The position numbers were made by a program, and so were the translations under genes. The notes under the pieces are model-generated. The model searched no databases. It had not been told where the DNA came from and saw only the letters and a list, made by a program, of their open reading frames with translations. This document shows, one piece after another, positions 12,801-27,600 of a stretch of 64,000 nt of DNA. Source of the stretch: Solea solea (Eukaryota; Chordata; Actinopteri; Pleuronectiformes; Soleidae); the NCBI RefSeq assembly GCF_958295425.1, contig NC_081145.1:14971443-15035442 (forward strand), in the 5' to 3' direction. Numbering within the stretch: the first letter of the stretch is position 1; each line of letters begins with the position of its first letter.

Positions 12801-13819
12801 TGACGTGAATGCTTCTTAAATCTTGATGTCTGTGTTGTGTCTGCTGAATATTACTAGTAGGTTCTCGAGTCTTCTGCAGGGAAACTGTTCCTCTGGCTCC
12901 AAGATGAACATCAATGAGCCGGTTGAGCAACCTACTGGTATAGTGCCGTTACTCAAGCAACACTTCACTTTCCAAAATGATGACAGCTACGGCTATGAAA
13001 GCCACTTTGTTCTTTCAGCACAGGGTGTGAAGCAAGTTGTTAATGTAGTGTCATTCTTAACCCCACTGTTTGCCAACCAATGGCAAGTGTACCAGTTAAA
13101 AAGTAGTATTTTGTCCTAAATATTAAACTTAAAAAAAACTTTACTTGGACAAAGATATGAGAAAAAAAGTGTATGGCCAAGACGAAAGGAATTGGGCTTT
13201 TAACTGGAAGGTGGCTGGTTCAATCCTGGGATGCCCCTGAGCAAAGCACTAATCACTAATTGGTGTATGTGCAAAAATAACTACTTATACTAATTAGCAA
13301 ATGCAGGATCACAGGATGCAACATCACCCACCTTAACATTACTTATGTTAACGTTCAATAACATCTATTTAAAATGCTGTAGCTCTCTGCTGTAGCTTTC
13401 TGTTTAAGTTTAAAGTTTCCAAGTGGCTTCACAGAGTAAGTGATCTGATGCTGATTCTATCGTATCTCCACAGCAGGAACATCAGACGGAGTATATGCTT
13501 CCATTCCCGGGTCTCAGGTATCCCGACTGAGCAGTGAGGAGTATAAGGCCATGTACGACTATGTGGCACAGGTCAGCTTCTTCCCTTCTTCATGTCCAGC
13601 TCTCTACATGAGAAACATTCAGAGGTTCTCCAGTTTTTTTCATTTTTAAAGAAATATACAGTGAACCATGTTTCCATTTTTGTTCAGGGGGAAGATGAGC
13701 TGTCTTTATCTGTTGGGGACACAGTGATTGCCATAGATCAAGGTCAGGATGGTTGGTGGATGGTACAAAGGAACGGCCATTCAGGATTGGTTCCTGGTTC
13801 TTACCTTGCTAAAGAATGA
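8676..13819 (+). CDS. pstpip1: PSTPIP1, F-BAR and SH3 cytoskeletal adaptor
   Basis: Fifteen coding exons: 8676-8705, 9698-9798, 9890-9964, 10095-10129, 10213-10319, 10454-10516, 11045-11149, 11374-11419, 11789-11868, 12207-12305, 12398-12494, 12673-12757, 12861-12937, 13474-13571, 13688-13819; 1230 nt, 409 aa (human 416). All joints keep phase. Residues 1 to about 290 form the F-BAR coiled-coil domain ([25 protein letters not shown]), a short linker follows, and an SH3 domain occupies 356-409 (ALYDY-like [17 protein letters not shown]). The family bends membranes and links CD2, PTP-PEST and pyrin to WASP/actin in leukocytes. Residues equivalent to human autoinflammatory-disease sites A230 and E250 are present at the same numbers. 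The exon 13 acceptor was set to 12861 because it restores the IKRFSSLL match; the exon 14 acceptor could shift by three bases. Confidence 0.95.
9834..9866. repeat. (TA)n microsatellite in pstpip1 intron 2
   Basis: Uninterrupted TA run, lying 23 bases before the exon 3 boundary at 9890. Length variation here would change the distance between branch point and acceptor. Confidence 0.9.
11753..11774. repeat. Poly-T tract in pstpip1 intron 8
   Basis: A run of about 20 T residues just before the exon 9 acceptor, extending its pyrimidine tract. Confidence 0.85.
13165..13275 (+). mobile_element. tRNA-derived SINE fragment in pstpip1 intron 13
   Basis: Contains 'gggcttttaactggaaggt', a B-box-like GGTTCAATCC near 13220, and 'cctgagcaaagcac', the last being a diagnostic word of teleost tRNA-derived SINEs ('tgagcaaggcac'). 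The A-box half is degraded. The family name cannot be given without a repeat search. Confidence 0.6.
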
Positions 13820-14863
13820 GTTTACGTGACAGTCATATACAAAACTATGCAAACATTATCCTTTAAAACTGCTATTATCACTGTTATTTATTGCTATGGC
13901 ACATATTCACATGACTTTACCTTTGTGGCTGTTGTGTTGACATGTCAGCTGCCAACTGATGTGATACAAAAGGTCACTACATCTAGTTTATTCAGCTATT
14001 GTGGATTAAAGGTCCTTAATTGTGATTGATATTGTGTGATCTGTTGTTTCTGCAAAAACACATACATACAACCACACAAAAGCAAACAGAAACTGAAACG
14101 CACCCAATGCCGTGTTCTCTTTGGTTGAGGGACATCTGCCATATTTCTGTTAAAAAAAATAATTCAGAAAATGCACATTTTAAACCTTCACCTTGTTTTA
14201 TTTACACTCTTGAGATTTATTTTTTTTTTAATTTCAGCAAATCAAATCCAAATACAAATACAAATCAAACTACAATCAGTGGACTGTTGAGACATGTCCA
14301 CTTTTACACCACAAAATAATTCACACCCTGAAGGGGATTACATGGGTTGACTCTTAAATGAAAAAATCAGGTTAAGTTATAATGGTTTACACTCAACTGG
14401 CTGTAGTGACATTTCTACTACTCCTCGACAGAATAATCCTAGCTAGTGTTTTTAACCAAAAGTGAACCGTTATAGCAGTAGTGAAAGTAGAATAGTAGCA
14501 GTAGCAATAGTGTAGGAGGTATAGAGTGAACTTAAACATTCTTTCAAGTAAATGAGAGGTTTAAATATACAATATTTCAAAGCCACACAAGAAAAAACCC
14601 CCGTCCATAATTTAGTTCACATGTGACACACAGGATAGGTAAGGTAGGTTAAGTCTCAGAGTAAAAATAATGCTTATCACTTCTCATTCTGGTTGACCAC
14701 AGCAGACTTTGTTCTTTTTTCATGTGGAATAACAGGCAAGACAAAACATAGAACGTCAGTGTGGTTAGTGTGTTCAGGTTGCTGTTGTCATGATAGATTA
14801 TTTTCATTTCATGCTCTCACCGATGACTCACTGTGTATGTTATGGAAACAAAAGCGTTCTCAT
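13820..14863. other. Convergent 3' UTR region of pstpip1 and tspan3
   Basis: No coding exon. The two genes end tail-to-tail, about 1.04 kb between stop codons. Candidate tspan3 poly(A) signals on the minus strand (seen as TTTATT) lie near 14196 and 14217. A candidate ATTAAA for pstpip1 lies near 14004. Assignments are by motif only. Confidence 0.5.
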
Positions 14864-18642
<3,779 letters not shown>

Positions 18643-18860
18643 CTTCAACGCGGACATTAAAAGGTGTAGGTGTGAGAAAATAGCGCAGCTTTGCAGTCAG
18701 ACATGTCCCGGCCAACTCCACCACTCACACTCCATATTCCTCACTGACGACTGCCCTGCTCCTGCTCCTGCTCCTCCTGCTGCGGCGGCTGCGGTGACGG
18801 TGACGGTGCGCCACCAACAGTCAGCACAACACCAACAACAGCAGCAACTGGAGACCACAG
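18643..18860 (-). promoter_or_regulatory. tspan3 promoter and 5' UTR, GC-rich
   Basis: The sequence upstream of the tspan3 start is locally GC- and CpG-rich, with short tandem runs of CTCCTG/CTGCTG and GGTGAC, contrasting with AT-rich flanks. This looks like a CpG-type housekeeping promoter. No TATA box was seen at a proper distance. Confidence 0.5.
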
Positions 18861-19537
18861 TTACCACGTTTAATGAGAAGCCATGTTCATTAGTAACGAT
18901 AATAGTGTGTTTTATGCGCTTTTTCTGTTTTTGTAGGTATTTATTTGCTTATTTATGTATTCATTCATTTATTTATTGATGGTCATATGTCCTGCCTGCC
19001 ACTGCCAAAAGCTGTTTACAAACATGTGAGATAAACAACACAGATAAGCTTACATTAATACATATTTCGTGTCATTAATTGCTATATAATAAAGAAGAAA
19101 ACAACATCGATTTTATTGCTGTTTTTAATAAGCTTTATTGTAATGCATGCATATATATATAACACATAATGCCATCGACAAAATTAAGATCAAGTTTATT
19201 TTTGTCTGCATCAAAAACACAATCACATGACAATTCCATGAAGGAGAAGGTAATGTAAGGACAGGTCAAAGGTCAGGATCACTTTCAGTGTAAAGAACCT
19301 GGCATTTTAGGTATTACTTTTGATTATGCATCAGTTATTTTATGAAACCTTATCAACTGATTTGCAGATAACCTTGTAACAATGTTATTTTTCAAATAAA
19401 GTTACAGTAAATTGTCTCAATTTACATGAAAAGGAAAATAAATATAGCATTTTGCCCTTTAAATCCTCCCTCTTCATAAAAATTTAGATGAACACACAGA
19501 CATGAAAAAAGGCAGGTCTCCATTAGTGTTTAATTTT
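18861..19537. other. Spacer with ch25h-like 3' UTR
   Basis: No coding exon found. On the minus strand, candidate poly(A) signals (AATAAA, seen as TTTATT) lie near 19131 and 19194, and would serve the ch25h-like gene. The remainder, toward tspan3, is AT-rich and featureless. Confidence 0.5.
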
Positions 19538-20371
19538 CTATTTTCTATCGGAGGAGGTACTGACATCTGCATGTGTGCCAAATATTTTGTCCCAGTGGCT
19601 GAAATGTGGTGCAAAGTTGGTGTTAGGTTTCTGATGGTGCATATCGTGGCTGCTGGATCCTCCGTAGATGCCAAACGGAACCAGACGGTTTGTTGACCAG
19701 GGGAAATCATAGCCGCAGTGATCCTCTATAGAAACATAGACATGCAGCACCATGAAGGCCCACGTGGTGAGAAAATGGCTTTGCAGCATCACAGGGTTCA
19801 GGGTCGTCCAAAACCCAACAGTGACCAGCTCCCAGCCACTGAGACACTGCGTGGCAAGAGCAAAGGGAGCGGAATAATTATGATGGATGGCGTGGAAAGT
19901 GACATAGAGCCAGCGGATCCTGTGATGGAGCAGGTGCCAGATGAAGTACTGGAAGTCAAAGAGCAGGAGGTTGCCTATCACTCCAGCGATCAACTCCATC
20001 AGGAGTGGAGCCTGGACCGGAAGGTCGACAGGTGGCCTCCATACCCACTGGGCCACTGATGCTGGGAGCACAAGGAACACATGGTTGTACAAAGTAACAC
20101 CTGAACAGTGCAGAACCGTGGCTGCTGTTGGCCGTCGGCTGGGTTGGATCTTGAACTGTTGGACCCATGCCCACCTGTCCCCCATGATGTCACAAGCAAG
20201 AAAAGGTATGCACAGAACAAAGTAGGAGGACACGGTCAGAATGATGGGGAAGAGTGGAGATCTCATGTAGTCTGTGTAGTTGAGCCTCAGGTTATCCCAC
20301 ACAGGCTGCAGCAAGGAGTAATTCCCCGAGCATCTTATCCACAAATCTACACTGATATCTATGAAATTCAT
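19538..20371 (-). CDS. Cholesterol 25-hydroxylase-like protein, single exon
   Basis: An uninterrupted frame of 277 aa (human CH25H 272). It belongs to the fatty-acid hydroxylase/sterol desaturase family, di-iron ER membrane enzymes. The three histidine boxes are clear: HLLHH at 146-150, HAIHH at 160-164 and HDMHH at 242-246. Hydrophobic segments lie near 41-60, 95-112 and 125-146. Sequons occur at N17 and N31. CH25H makes 25-hydroxycholesterol, which restrains SREBP processing and is interferon-induced in mammals with antiviral effect. Intronless structure matches the family. Teleosts carry several ch25h and ch25hl paralogues, so which one this is cannot be settled by eye. The human gene lies on chromosome 10, not near tspan3. 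Confidence 0.92.
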   Translation of the reverse strand: MNFIDISVDLWIRCSGNYSLLQPVWDNLRLNYTDYMRSPLFPIILTVSSYFVLCIPFLACDIMGDRWAWVQQFKIQPSRRPTAATVLHCSGVTLYNHVFLVLPASVAQWVWRPPVDLPVQAPLLMELIAGVIGNLLLFDFQYFIWHLLHHRIRWLYVTFHAIHHNYSAPFALATQCLSGWELVTVGFWTTLNPVMLQSHFLTTWAFMVLHVYVSIEDHCGYDFPWSTNRLVPFGIYGGSSSHDMHHQKPNTNFAPHFSHWDKIFGTHADVSTSSDRK

Positions 20372-21827
20372 CCCAAAGTCAATATCTCTACCTAATGTCT
20401 GATGAGTGTGGAATGTTCCAGCCAGAAACAGCGCCTATAAAAGAGACTCTATCCCATGCGTGTCTGCTTGTGCTTTGCTCTCTGTGTGGCATCAGGTGAC
20501 GGCCAGGTGGAACAAATTATTCATAAACCCCCCACGCAAGATAAAGTGTTTATTATGATTATTCCCTCTATATGGTCAAACTTTCTGAAGAAACTTTAGT
20601 ATATTTCTGTTCATATTAAAGTTCCTAGTGACTTTATTTTCCATTTAATGAGGAATTAGCATACTGGTAGTGCTGTCTCACTCAATTATTAAGGGAGAAA
20701 GAACCAAGGAGAACAGGGTTCCAAAAGGCAATATGTAAATATGATTTTTATGGGAACACCGCCCTCTGCTGGAAGATAGTAGTGCACGTTTGTTGCTGTT
20801 GTATTTTGAAAGTTCCTGCCTCAAAATTTGACCAAATAAAATGTCTGTTTATTTATTTTTAGTTTCAGATTTAAATTTCACAATGGACTTAACAAGAATA
20901 AGACAGTAACAGACATCAGGTCTTACAGGCTAATGTGTGATTTGACACTGTCACCGTGAAATGAGAATATTAAAGGACAATGAATACAAATGTGAAATGT
21001 TCAATAATTATGTAATAGACTCTGTGGTGACATCACATGAATGGGTGGTCTTTTTCAAAGTAAAGTTTTAAATTATTGCAACATGCACATACAAGTCAGC
21101 AACCCCCTGCTTTGAAAACTGGAGTAAGAGAGGGGTATAAGTAGTCCTTAATCTCTCTTACATACAGATTAGCACGCACACAATAAAAATCTATCACATA
21201 TCAGTTGATCAAGTATTTTAGCAAAACATGATGTGAAAGTTAAAGAGGTTAAAGAACATACACCTATATATCCTTAATTAAAATTAAAACAGGGTGTAAT
21301 TAAACTTCACACTATTTCAGTGAACTATTCATTTACCATTTCAAAGAAATATACACGATAGAATGTAACCTAACCTGCATAGACCAGACTGGCCTGTTGT
21401 CTGTGTAATTAGGTCAGTGGAGCTATTTGCTGGCAAATTTGTGAATTATTGATGTAGTCTGCCACTCTGGCAACTGGAGTTCATTAACTTCCACTGGAGA
21501 CACTCTGTATAATGATTTAGCTCACAGCTGTAATGGGTTTGTAATGTAAAAAAGCCACATGTTGGAAATGTTTATTTGCATTATATGCAGTAAAATGTGA
21601 GGAAAAAATCATACAGGTCTACATGAGCATTATTTACTTTTGGTCATTATTTGATCATGATTATTAATCATTAATATGGGCATTATTTTGATTTCATAGT
21701 TATCTTTTGACTTAATTGGTCTGCATCTTGCACAAAACAATGTACATAAACCTCTGAATATGAATATAAATTCATATCCAGACTAGCTGTTAAGTGTTAA
21801 AACATCGTGCCATCATTCATGAGGACT

Positions 21828-22095
21828 GGTTAGACCAGAGGTGTGCACCTGTGGCTCTGGAGCCACATGTAGCTCTTCAGCCCCTCTGCAGTGGTTCCTT
21901 GTACCTGGAAACACCTCTTTATTTGGAGACTGAGGTGATGAAAATGTTGAAAAATAGTTTTAATATTTGTCAACCACTATCTCATCACATCCACGGCAGT
22001 AAATGGTTGACATTGGTGATAAAGGCTTATAGGCAGAGTGAACTCAGCAGCTGCTTGATCACAAGTGGCACCCCAATAGAGTATGGTGAAAAATA
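21828..22095 (+). mobile_element. hAT-like nonautonomous transposon remnant
   Basis: Begins with 'ccagaggtgtgcacctgtgg' and continues with 'gagccacatgtagctctt' and 'cccctctgcagtgg', words recalled from hAT-type nonautonomous elements in fish and other vertebrates. No matching end or target-site duplication could be paired by eye, so the limits are approximate. Confidence 0.4.
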
Positions 22096-22283
22096 TTAAA
22101 GAAATCTAGATATCTTTAGATACTGTATATTTAGATCTCTAAATAGTGTTGAGCTTAAGTTATTTGGTTTTACTTTGTGGTTGGCGGTTGTCCATTTAGT
22201 CCAAATTTGCACATCTGTTGTAAGTATTAAAAACCAAAGTCATTACTCTGGGACCATGCATAAGCCATATTCTGAAACACTGC

Positions 22284-22353
22284 ACAAAAACACTGCTAAC
22301 AAAAGCAAAAATATCTGGGCAGATATTTTTGCTTTTGTTAGCAGTGTTTTTGT
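22284..22353. repeat. Perfect 34-bp inverted repeat with 2-nt loop
   Basis: Left arm 22284-22317 and right arm 22320-22353 are exact reverse complements, separated only by GG at 22318-22319. The arms read from 'acaaaaacactgctaacaa' to 'aaaaatatctg'. The match ends sharply on both sides. Consequently the same peptide word (TANKSKNI) can be read on both strands. It may be a recent palindromic duplication, transposon ends brought together, or a hairpin-forming transcript element. Confidence 0.95.
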
Positions 22354-22796
22354 CCTTAAGCAACACAGATGTGTTCTCTTGCTCAACTGCACAATAACAA
22401 TCATCAAATTGTCTGGGCACAACATCACAATTCTGTAAGCTAGAAATCACTGTGTCGTAGAAAGCTTATCCAGTTAGTTGGTAACCTACTTGTGGTTGTG
22501 TTAGTCACTCTACATCTTCTCCCTTTGCCTCGTGGTGACTGTGTTTCAGCCTTTAGACTGAGAGAAGACAATGATGGCATCATATTTCGTTTTTTGTCTG
22601 GAGGAGAAATAAGAGTTTCCAGAATGTTGACAAGCGTAGACCTCTGACCAGTGTGGAATTTTCAAAAGTCGCTAAATGCTGCAGGGAACGACTGTTTTTC
22701 ATGCTGAAAGAACTCAAGCAGATCACAATGATGTGATTGACAGGATGTGGCGAGCTGTGCGGCAGTCATTTTGAAGCACTTGCTCCATCCTGTCAC

Positions 22797-24050
22797 CTAC
22801 CTAACTTGATGAAAGAAGTCAGCCTTATTCTTTTTAATTACCCAAATCATTGGACAAGTCTCTGAAGACAACCTTACCTTTCTCAAGATGAGTTCTGACA
22901 AGCTCTGCAGCAGTAGGATGTGTAACAGATTTTTCGTGTCTAAAGTGAGAAGGTTTCTGTTCTCCTGAAAAAGGTTGCCCAGGTCCTTCATAACCTTCTT
23001 GACCTTGCCTGTGAAAGGATTTCTGAGAATCCTGTTCATGGACTTGGTCAAGGGCTAAGCTACAGGACTCCCCGTGGGTCTTGTGGACTACAAAAAAAAC
23101 AAAATATAGAAACAACTCTGCTGTTACAGAGGAAGCCACCCCAGCCTCCACCTGTCCACTCAAGAGACCACAAACACAGCCAGACAAACGTATGCTCACC
23201 ATACAGTTCAGGCCTTCGCCATTGCACTTGTTGGGATAGTGCATAGACTGACTATTGTACATCTGAATCCAGATCAGGTCCCTGTCATGACAGCAGACTA
23301 GCATCTCTGACTTTGTCCATGGAATGTTCCCACAAATCTGAAATCGATTACAAGATGACCTTTGTACCACTTTTTTAAATGGAAATTTCACCTAAGATTA
23401 AAATTTGTGAAAAACGTGACTTAAGAACATTAACAAACATGGAGGCTGTCGTCAGTTAATAGCTGTTGTGTGTGCAATGTTTTGTGCTGAGAAAACGCAA
23501 AGAAGCGGTGGATTGAAGTCATGGCTGAGAAGTCGGAATCAACTTGGCGAGTACAAGTTACGGTTCTAACTTAAAGTATGCAACGTCCGTTTCCCGGTCA
23601 ACTCTTTAAGCATGTTTAATGCTTAAAACTTGAAATTGGGAAGACTGATGATGTTAAAATGGTGTCTGTTAACCCCTCAATCAGCCTAAAATCGGAAGCC
23701 CCCCAGGATTATCCTAGTGCCGGCAGACATTAGATATTCATTATTCATGGCAAATGTGGTGCTTGTATCACAAAGTGAGAGATTCTTCTGGAAAATCGAC
23801 GTAATCTGCTGCATTACCAGGAGTAGTAGTCTCCACACCGGGATTACTCACCTTTGACCTCCAGCACTAATAAGCGGCTCACTCTATCCACTAGTGCGAC
23901 CAAATCCACCAGCAGCAGCCGGTTTGTCACATGACTGTCGTGCAGCGCTGGAGGTTGCAGCCACAGTTCCGTGTTCACTTCACACAGGCGGCAGCAGCAG
24001 CAGCAGCAGCTGAGCTGGATGAGAGTCGCTGCGTGTCTGCATTTCACGCC
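22797..24050 (-). other. Candidate multi-exon minus-strand transcript, coding status unknown
   Basis: Three blocks on the minus strand have good splice signals. A block ending with AAAG and a GTGAGT donor near 23852 is followed by a block from 23340 to about 23203 (TTTCAG acceptor, ATG then GTGAGC donor), then a block from about 23083 or 23055 to 22878 (pyrimidine-rich acceptor, AAAG then GTAAGG donor). Each block has an open frame, one reading CNRFQICGNIPWTKSEMLVC, but the phases do not join into one protein. It starts about 100-150 bases from the ppm1h start in the opposite direction. Best read as a divergent noncoding transcript or chance; I recognise no protein family. Confidence 0.25.
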
Positions 24051-24139
24051 GCGAAACTACGTCGCCGTGCGGGGATCTGTGGAGCGTAGGGCAACCTCTC
24101 ACGCAATCGCATCTCCTCGATCTACGCCGCAGCAGCGCC
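23900..24139 (+). promoter_or_regulatory. ppm1h 5' region, GC-rich with (CAG)n
   Basis: The stretch before the ppm1h start is richer in CpG than its surroundings and carries an uninterrupted run of GCA/CAG units near 23990-24010. It probably holds the ppm1h promoter and 5' UTR. The CAG run would lie within or near the untranslated leader. Confidence 0.45.
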
Positions 24140-24600
24140 ATGCTCACGCGTGTGAAGTCGGCGGTGGCCAGTTTAATGGGAGGCATGATGGCAGGAGGCT
24201 CCAACGGAGAGCACCACAGCGGCTCAGAGCTGCCGCTGAAATTCCCCTACAGTAGACCAGAGTTTCTGGGACTGTCGCCCGACGAGATCGAGTGCTCGGC
24301 GGATCACATAGCGAGACCGATCCTCATCCTGAAGGAGACCAAGCGGCTGCCCTGGTCCACTGGCTACGCGGAGTGAGTAACCTGTATGCGTCCATCTTTC
24401 CTCTCTCAGAAGCAGAAGCAGCAGCAGCAGCAGAGGCAGAGGCTGCATCCTTTAGTGAACACACCGAGATCACTTCTCTGACCAGGGCGTAAACAAAAAC
24501 ATCTCCAGCCGCTGTTTTAAGTCTTTATATTAACACAGCGAGCTTCATGTGTGGCCTTACTGAAATTGAAATATGCATAAGTGCAGCAGCTGACCTATAT

Positions 24601-24696
<96 letters not shown>

Positions 24697-27600
24697 GTAT
24701 ATATATATATATGTGTGTATATATATACACACACATACAAATATACACCCATCGCAACAGTAAAACTGGTTATCTCTTTTATTTATGTGGCCATGTTTAT
24801 CTTTCTTACAGTTTTGATATTCAGTTAATACATTTTTGTTTACATATTTTACAACTAGAGACAAACAAGAATGGCATTGCAAAATTGTCTCATACAGAAA
24901 TAAACGATAATGATTGATAACAGCTTTTTTTTTTAGAGGAAGACTGCTTAACAAGGGCTATTATTCTTTATATATTTATATCAGTCAGTTTACACAGTTA
25001 TGTTCTCAGAAGCATTTTTATGCCCTTTGGTTTTCTTTAAAACATACAAGTGCACTGTAACGTTGACACAAAATGCAAACTGGATAGACAGTGCATTAAA
25101 TGTGTGTTTACATGAAGTCATCTTGTGCATAGATTCACACTGCTAATGTTGTGATCGATTGCTGTGCGGTTCACTGTGTGACTGTACCTGTCCCTATTAA
25201 ATAAACATTAAAATAAATGAGTTAATTTTTAAGCAGTCGCAGGAAGGAGGAAAACTGGCATCATATGCTGTATATACGTAGGTCTTCGTCGGGTGCCCTG
25301 ATTTCCAAAGATTGGCATCGGCCACAGATATGAATATATATACAGCTACAACTGGTTTTAGTGTAATGGATAATCAGGCTGCCACACAATAGCTTCTAAA
25401 GAGATAAAGGAGGGCATTATAATCATGATGGCATAATGGATGCAAATATAAAGTAGGCCCTAATTAGGTCACTGAAAGCTTACAACCAATGTTGACTCAT
25501 AAGTAGGGTGTCTTTTTTTATTATTATTAAAGATCTAAATAATAAAATAAATAAAAATGCTTCTTTACCCACAATGTGAGTCAAGAGAGCGGTTACTTGA
25601 CACTTGTGTGCAGAGTTTAATATTCATCTTTTTATCTTTGATGTGTGTGCAAGCCAGTAAAACACATTTCCCAGTGTTTGCTCAGTTTGTGTTTGCTTTA
25701 TCACACATTGTCTTTCTTCCTCCTCCTACCTAATAACTGCAACCCGGACCTGAACTCGCCTGTTGTTGTACTTCACATATTGTCTATAACTGTACAGGAT
25801 CTTCATGCCAAGGCGGTAACGCTGCACAATAAATAGGACATATGGTATAATTGTTTATATAAGCTGCTTAAGTAACTAATTTCAAGCCCATGTTGTAATA
25901 CAAAAGAGGGAAATGTGGACGTAGGAGTGTAAAGACACTACACACCTTTACTTGAGGTATCGTGTATGTTTACCTTTTACAGGACACAACTTGTCCCAGT
26001 CCCCGTTCAAGAGCACAATCACTTTACTCGCGTTGTCCCACATGAACCATCTGGGTTGTGACTGAGAATTATAAAGGTCACAGTTGAGTTCTTGAGACAT
26101 GGTAGTGCCATTAATTCATAATTTCACAAATAAGGTTAACCTTGTCCTGTGTTTTTCCCCTCGACATGACGTCTTCACACTATTGACAGGCTGTTTTCAT
26201 AAGCAGCCTGTTTTCTTAAGCTTAACTGTTGAGTGAAAGCACCGTACTGGAACTTTGCCTCTTTCTTTTTTTGCATCTAATGTTTCAACGTCTTATTTTG
26301 CTAGTATGCTTTGACACCATTGACCCAGTACAGTCTCACTCCCGCTGGCGTTTGTTCTTCGGTTCAGAGTGATGATACAGAGATATTAGGGCTCAAAGTA
26401 ACAGTATTTATCAGTGGTTTTGTCCGTAAAAGCTTGCAGAATAGTGGGATCAGGGCGATGTCTTCAAACTGCTTGTTTTGACTGATCTGTGTTGATTGGA
26501 AAATGAATGGTGGTCAATGTACAGTTAATCAAAACTAGCAAAAACAGCAAATAGTCACATTTCAGATGCTAGATAACTAAAGAACATTTGAAATCTTGGT
26601 TTAAATCCTATTCAGAAAATGGTTGTCAGTTTATTTTTTGATCAGCTAATTGATTCAATTCAGTGATGTCCTATATACTGAAGAAATCCTTTGATATTCC
26701 TTATATATACGTGTCCTCCCCCATGTTTCCTCATGCTAATCCTTGAAGATATTTTAATCTGAAGATGGAAAAGAAAGGATTTTATTTTCTTCTGTGTTTA
26801 TAAAAAGAAAAACCCATCACCCACTCTTGTAAAGTGGGTTAATTTATAATTTGAAAAAGAGCTGTATATTCATTTTCAAAAAACAAAATGTACATATAAG
26901 AAGAAAAAACCTCAAGTTGTTAAAGTGAGACGCACAATTCTACATGGGATCACTGGAACAGCCCCACTCCATGAATCAGTGTGATTCAGTGTGTGGGAGT
27001 GAGTGCCATCTTGGCGTAGCATAGGACTCAATCATTTCGGGGTGATTTTGTACCAGAGGGCACAGCCTGCTTTGTTGCTGAGAAATCTCTCTGCCAGCGG
27101 AGTAAACCTGAGCCTGTATGAGATTATGTGATCCATACAAATCCACTCAGGATGGTTCACATGGTCAGATAACAATGGCTCACTCTGAGGCAAAGTGATA
27201 GTGCATCTGAACATTTTGTGGTTGGCTGGAGGGGCTCTTCTGTTTGGTGAGCAAGTGAAGAGTGCAAAAGTTTTCCAGTTTTTTTCCATTTCATTTCTAC
27301 GTACACAGTAGATTGGCACAGACGTCATTTATGTATGGCTGGCTCTGGCTAACAGGAGTCTTTGCACAGATGAAAACAAGGTTTAAGTGAATCAATAACA
27401 AGGCATATGCATGATAACGACAGTCACACCCATATTAGTTTGTTGACCGCTGCCATGTTACTTCTGTGACACTATCTCAACAACGATATTGGACTTTTTG
27501 CCGATATGTACGCCAATAACGATACTGATATACATGTTTTCCCTGCGCCCAACTGCAGAAGTCATGTAGTCTCTTCTGTAGTGAAATAAACACGTATATA

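Larger units (their letters stand above)
20372..22796. other. Intergenic spacer with transposon debris
   Basis: No coding exon was supported. The part near 20400-20500 is the upstream region of the ch25h-like gene. The rest is AT-rich and includes the hAT-like remnant and the perfect hairpin listed separately. This lies in the junction between the human-15q24-like and 12q14-like gene blocks. Confidence 0.5.

Noticed and set aside
19502..20395. Plus-strand open frames of up to 113 codons
   Set aside because: They are antisense shadows of the ch25h-like gene, whose histidine boxes and length clearly fix the minus strand.
20430..20445. TATAAAA upstream of the ch25h-like gene
   Set aside because: It is on the plus strand, the wrong orientation for the minus-strand gene, and no plus-strand gene follows it.
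24525..24828. Several Tyr-Ile-rich open frames on both strands
   Set aside because: These are translations of a TA/CA microsatellite.
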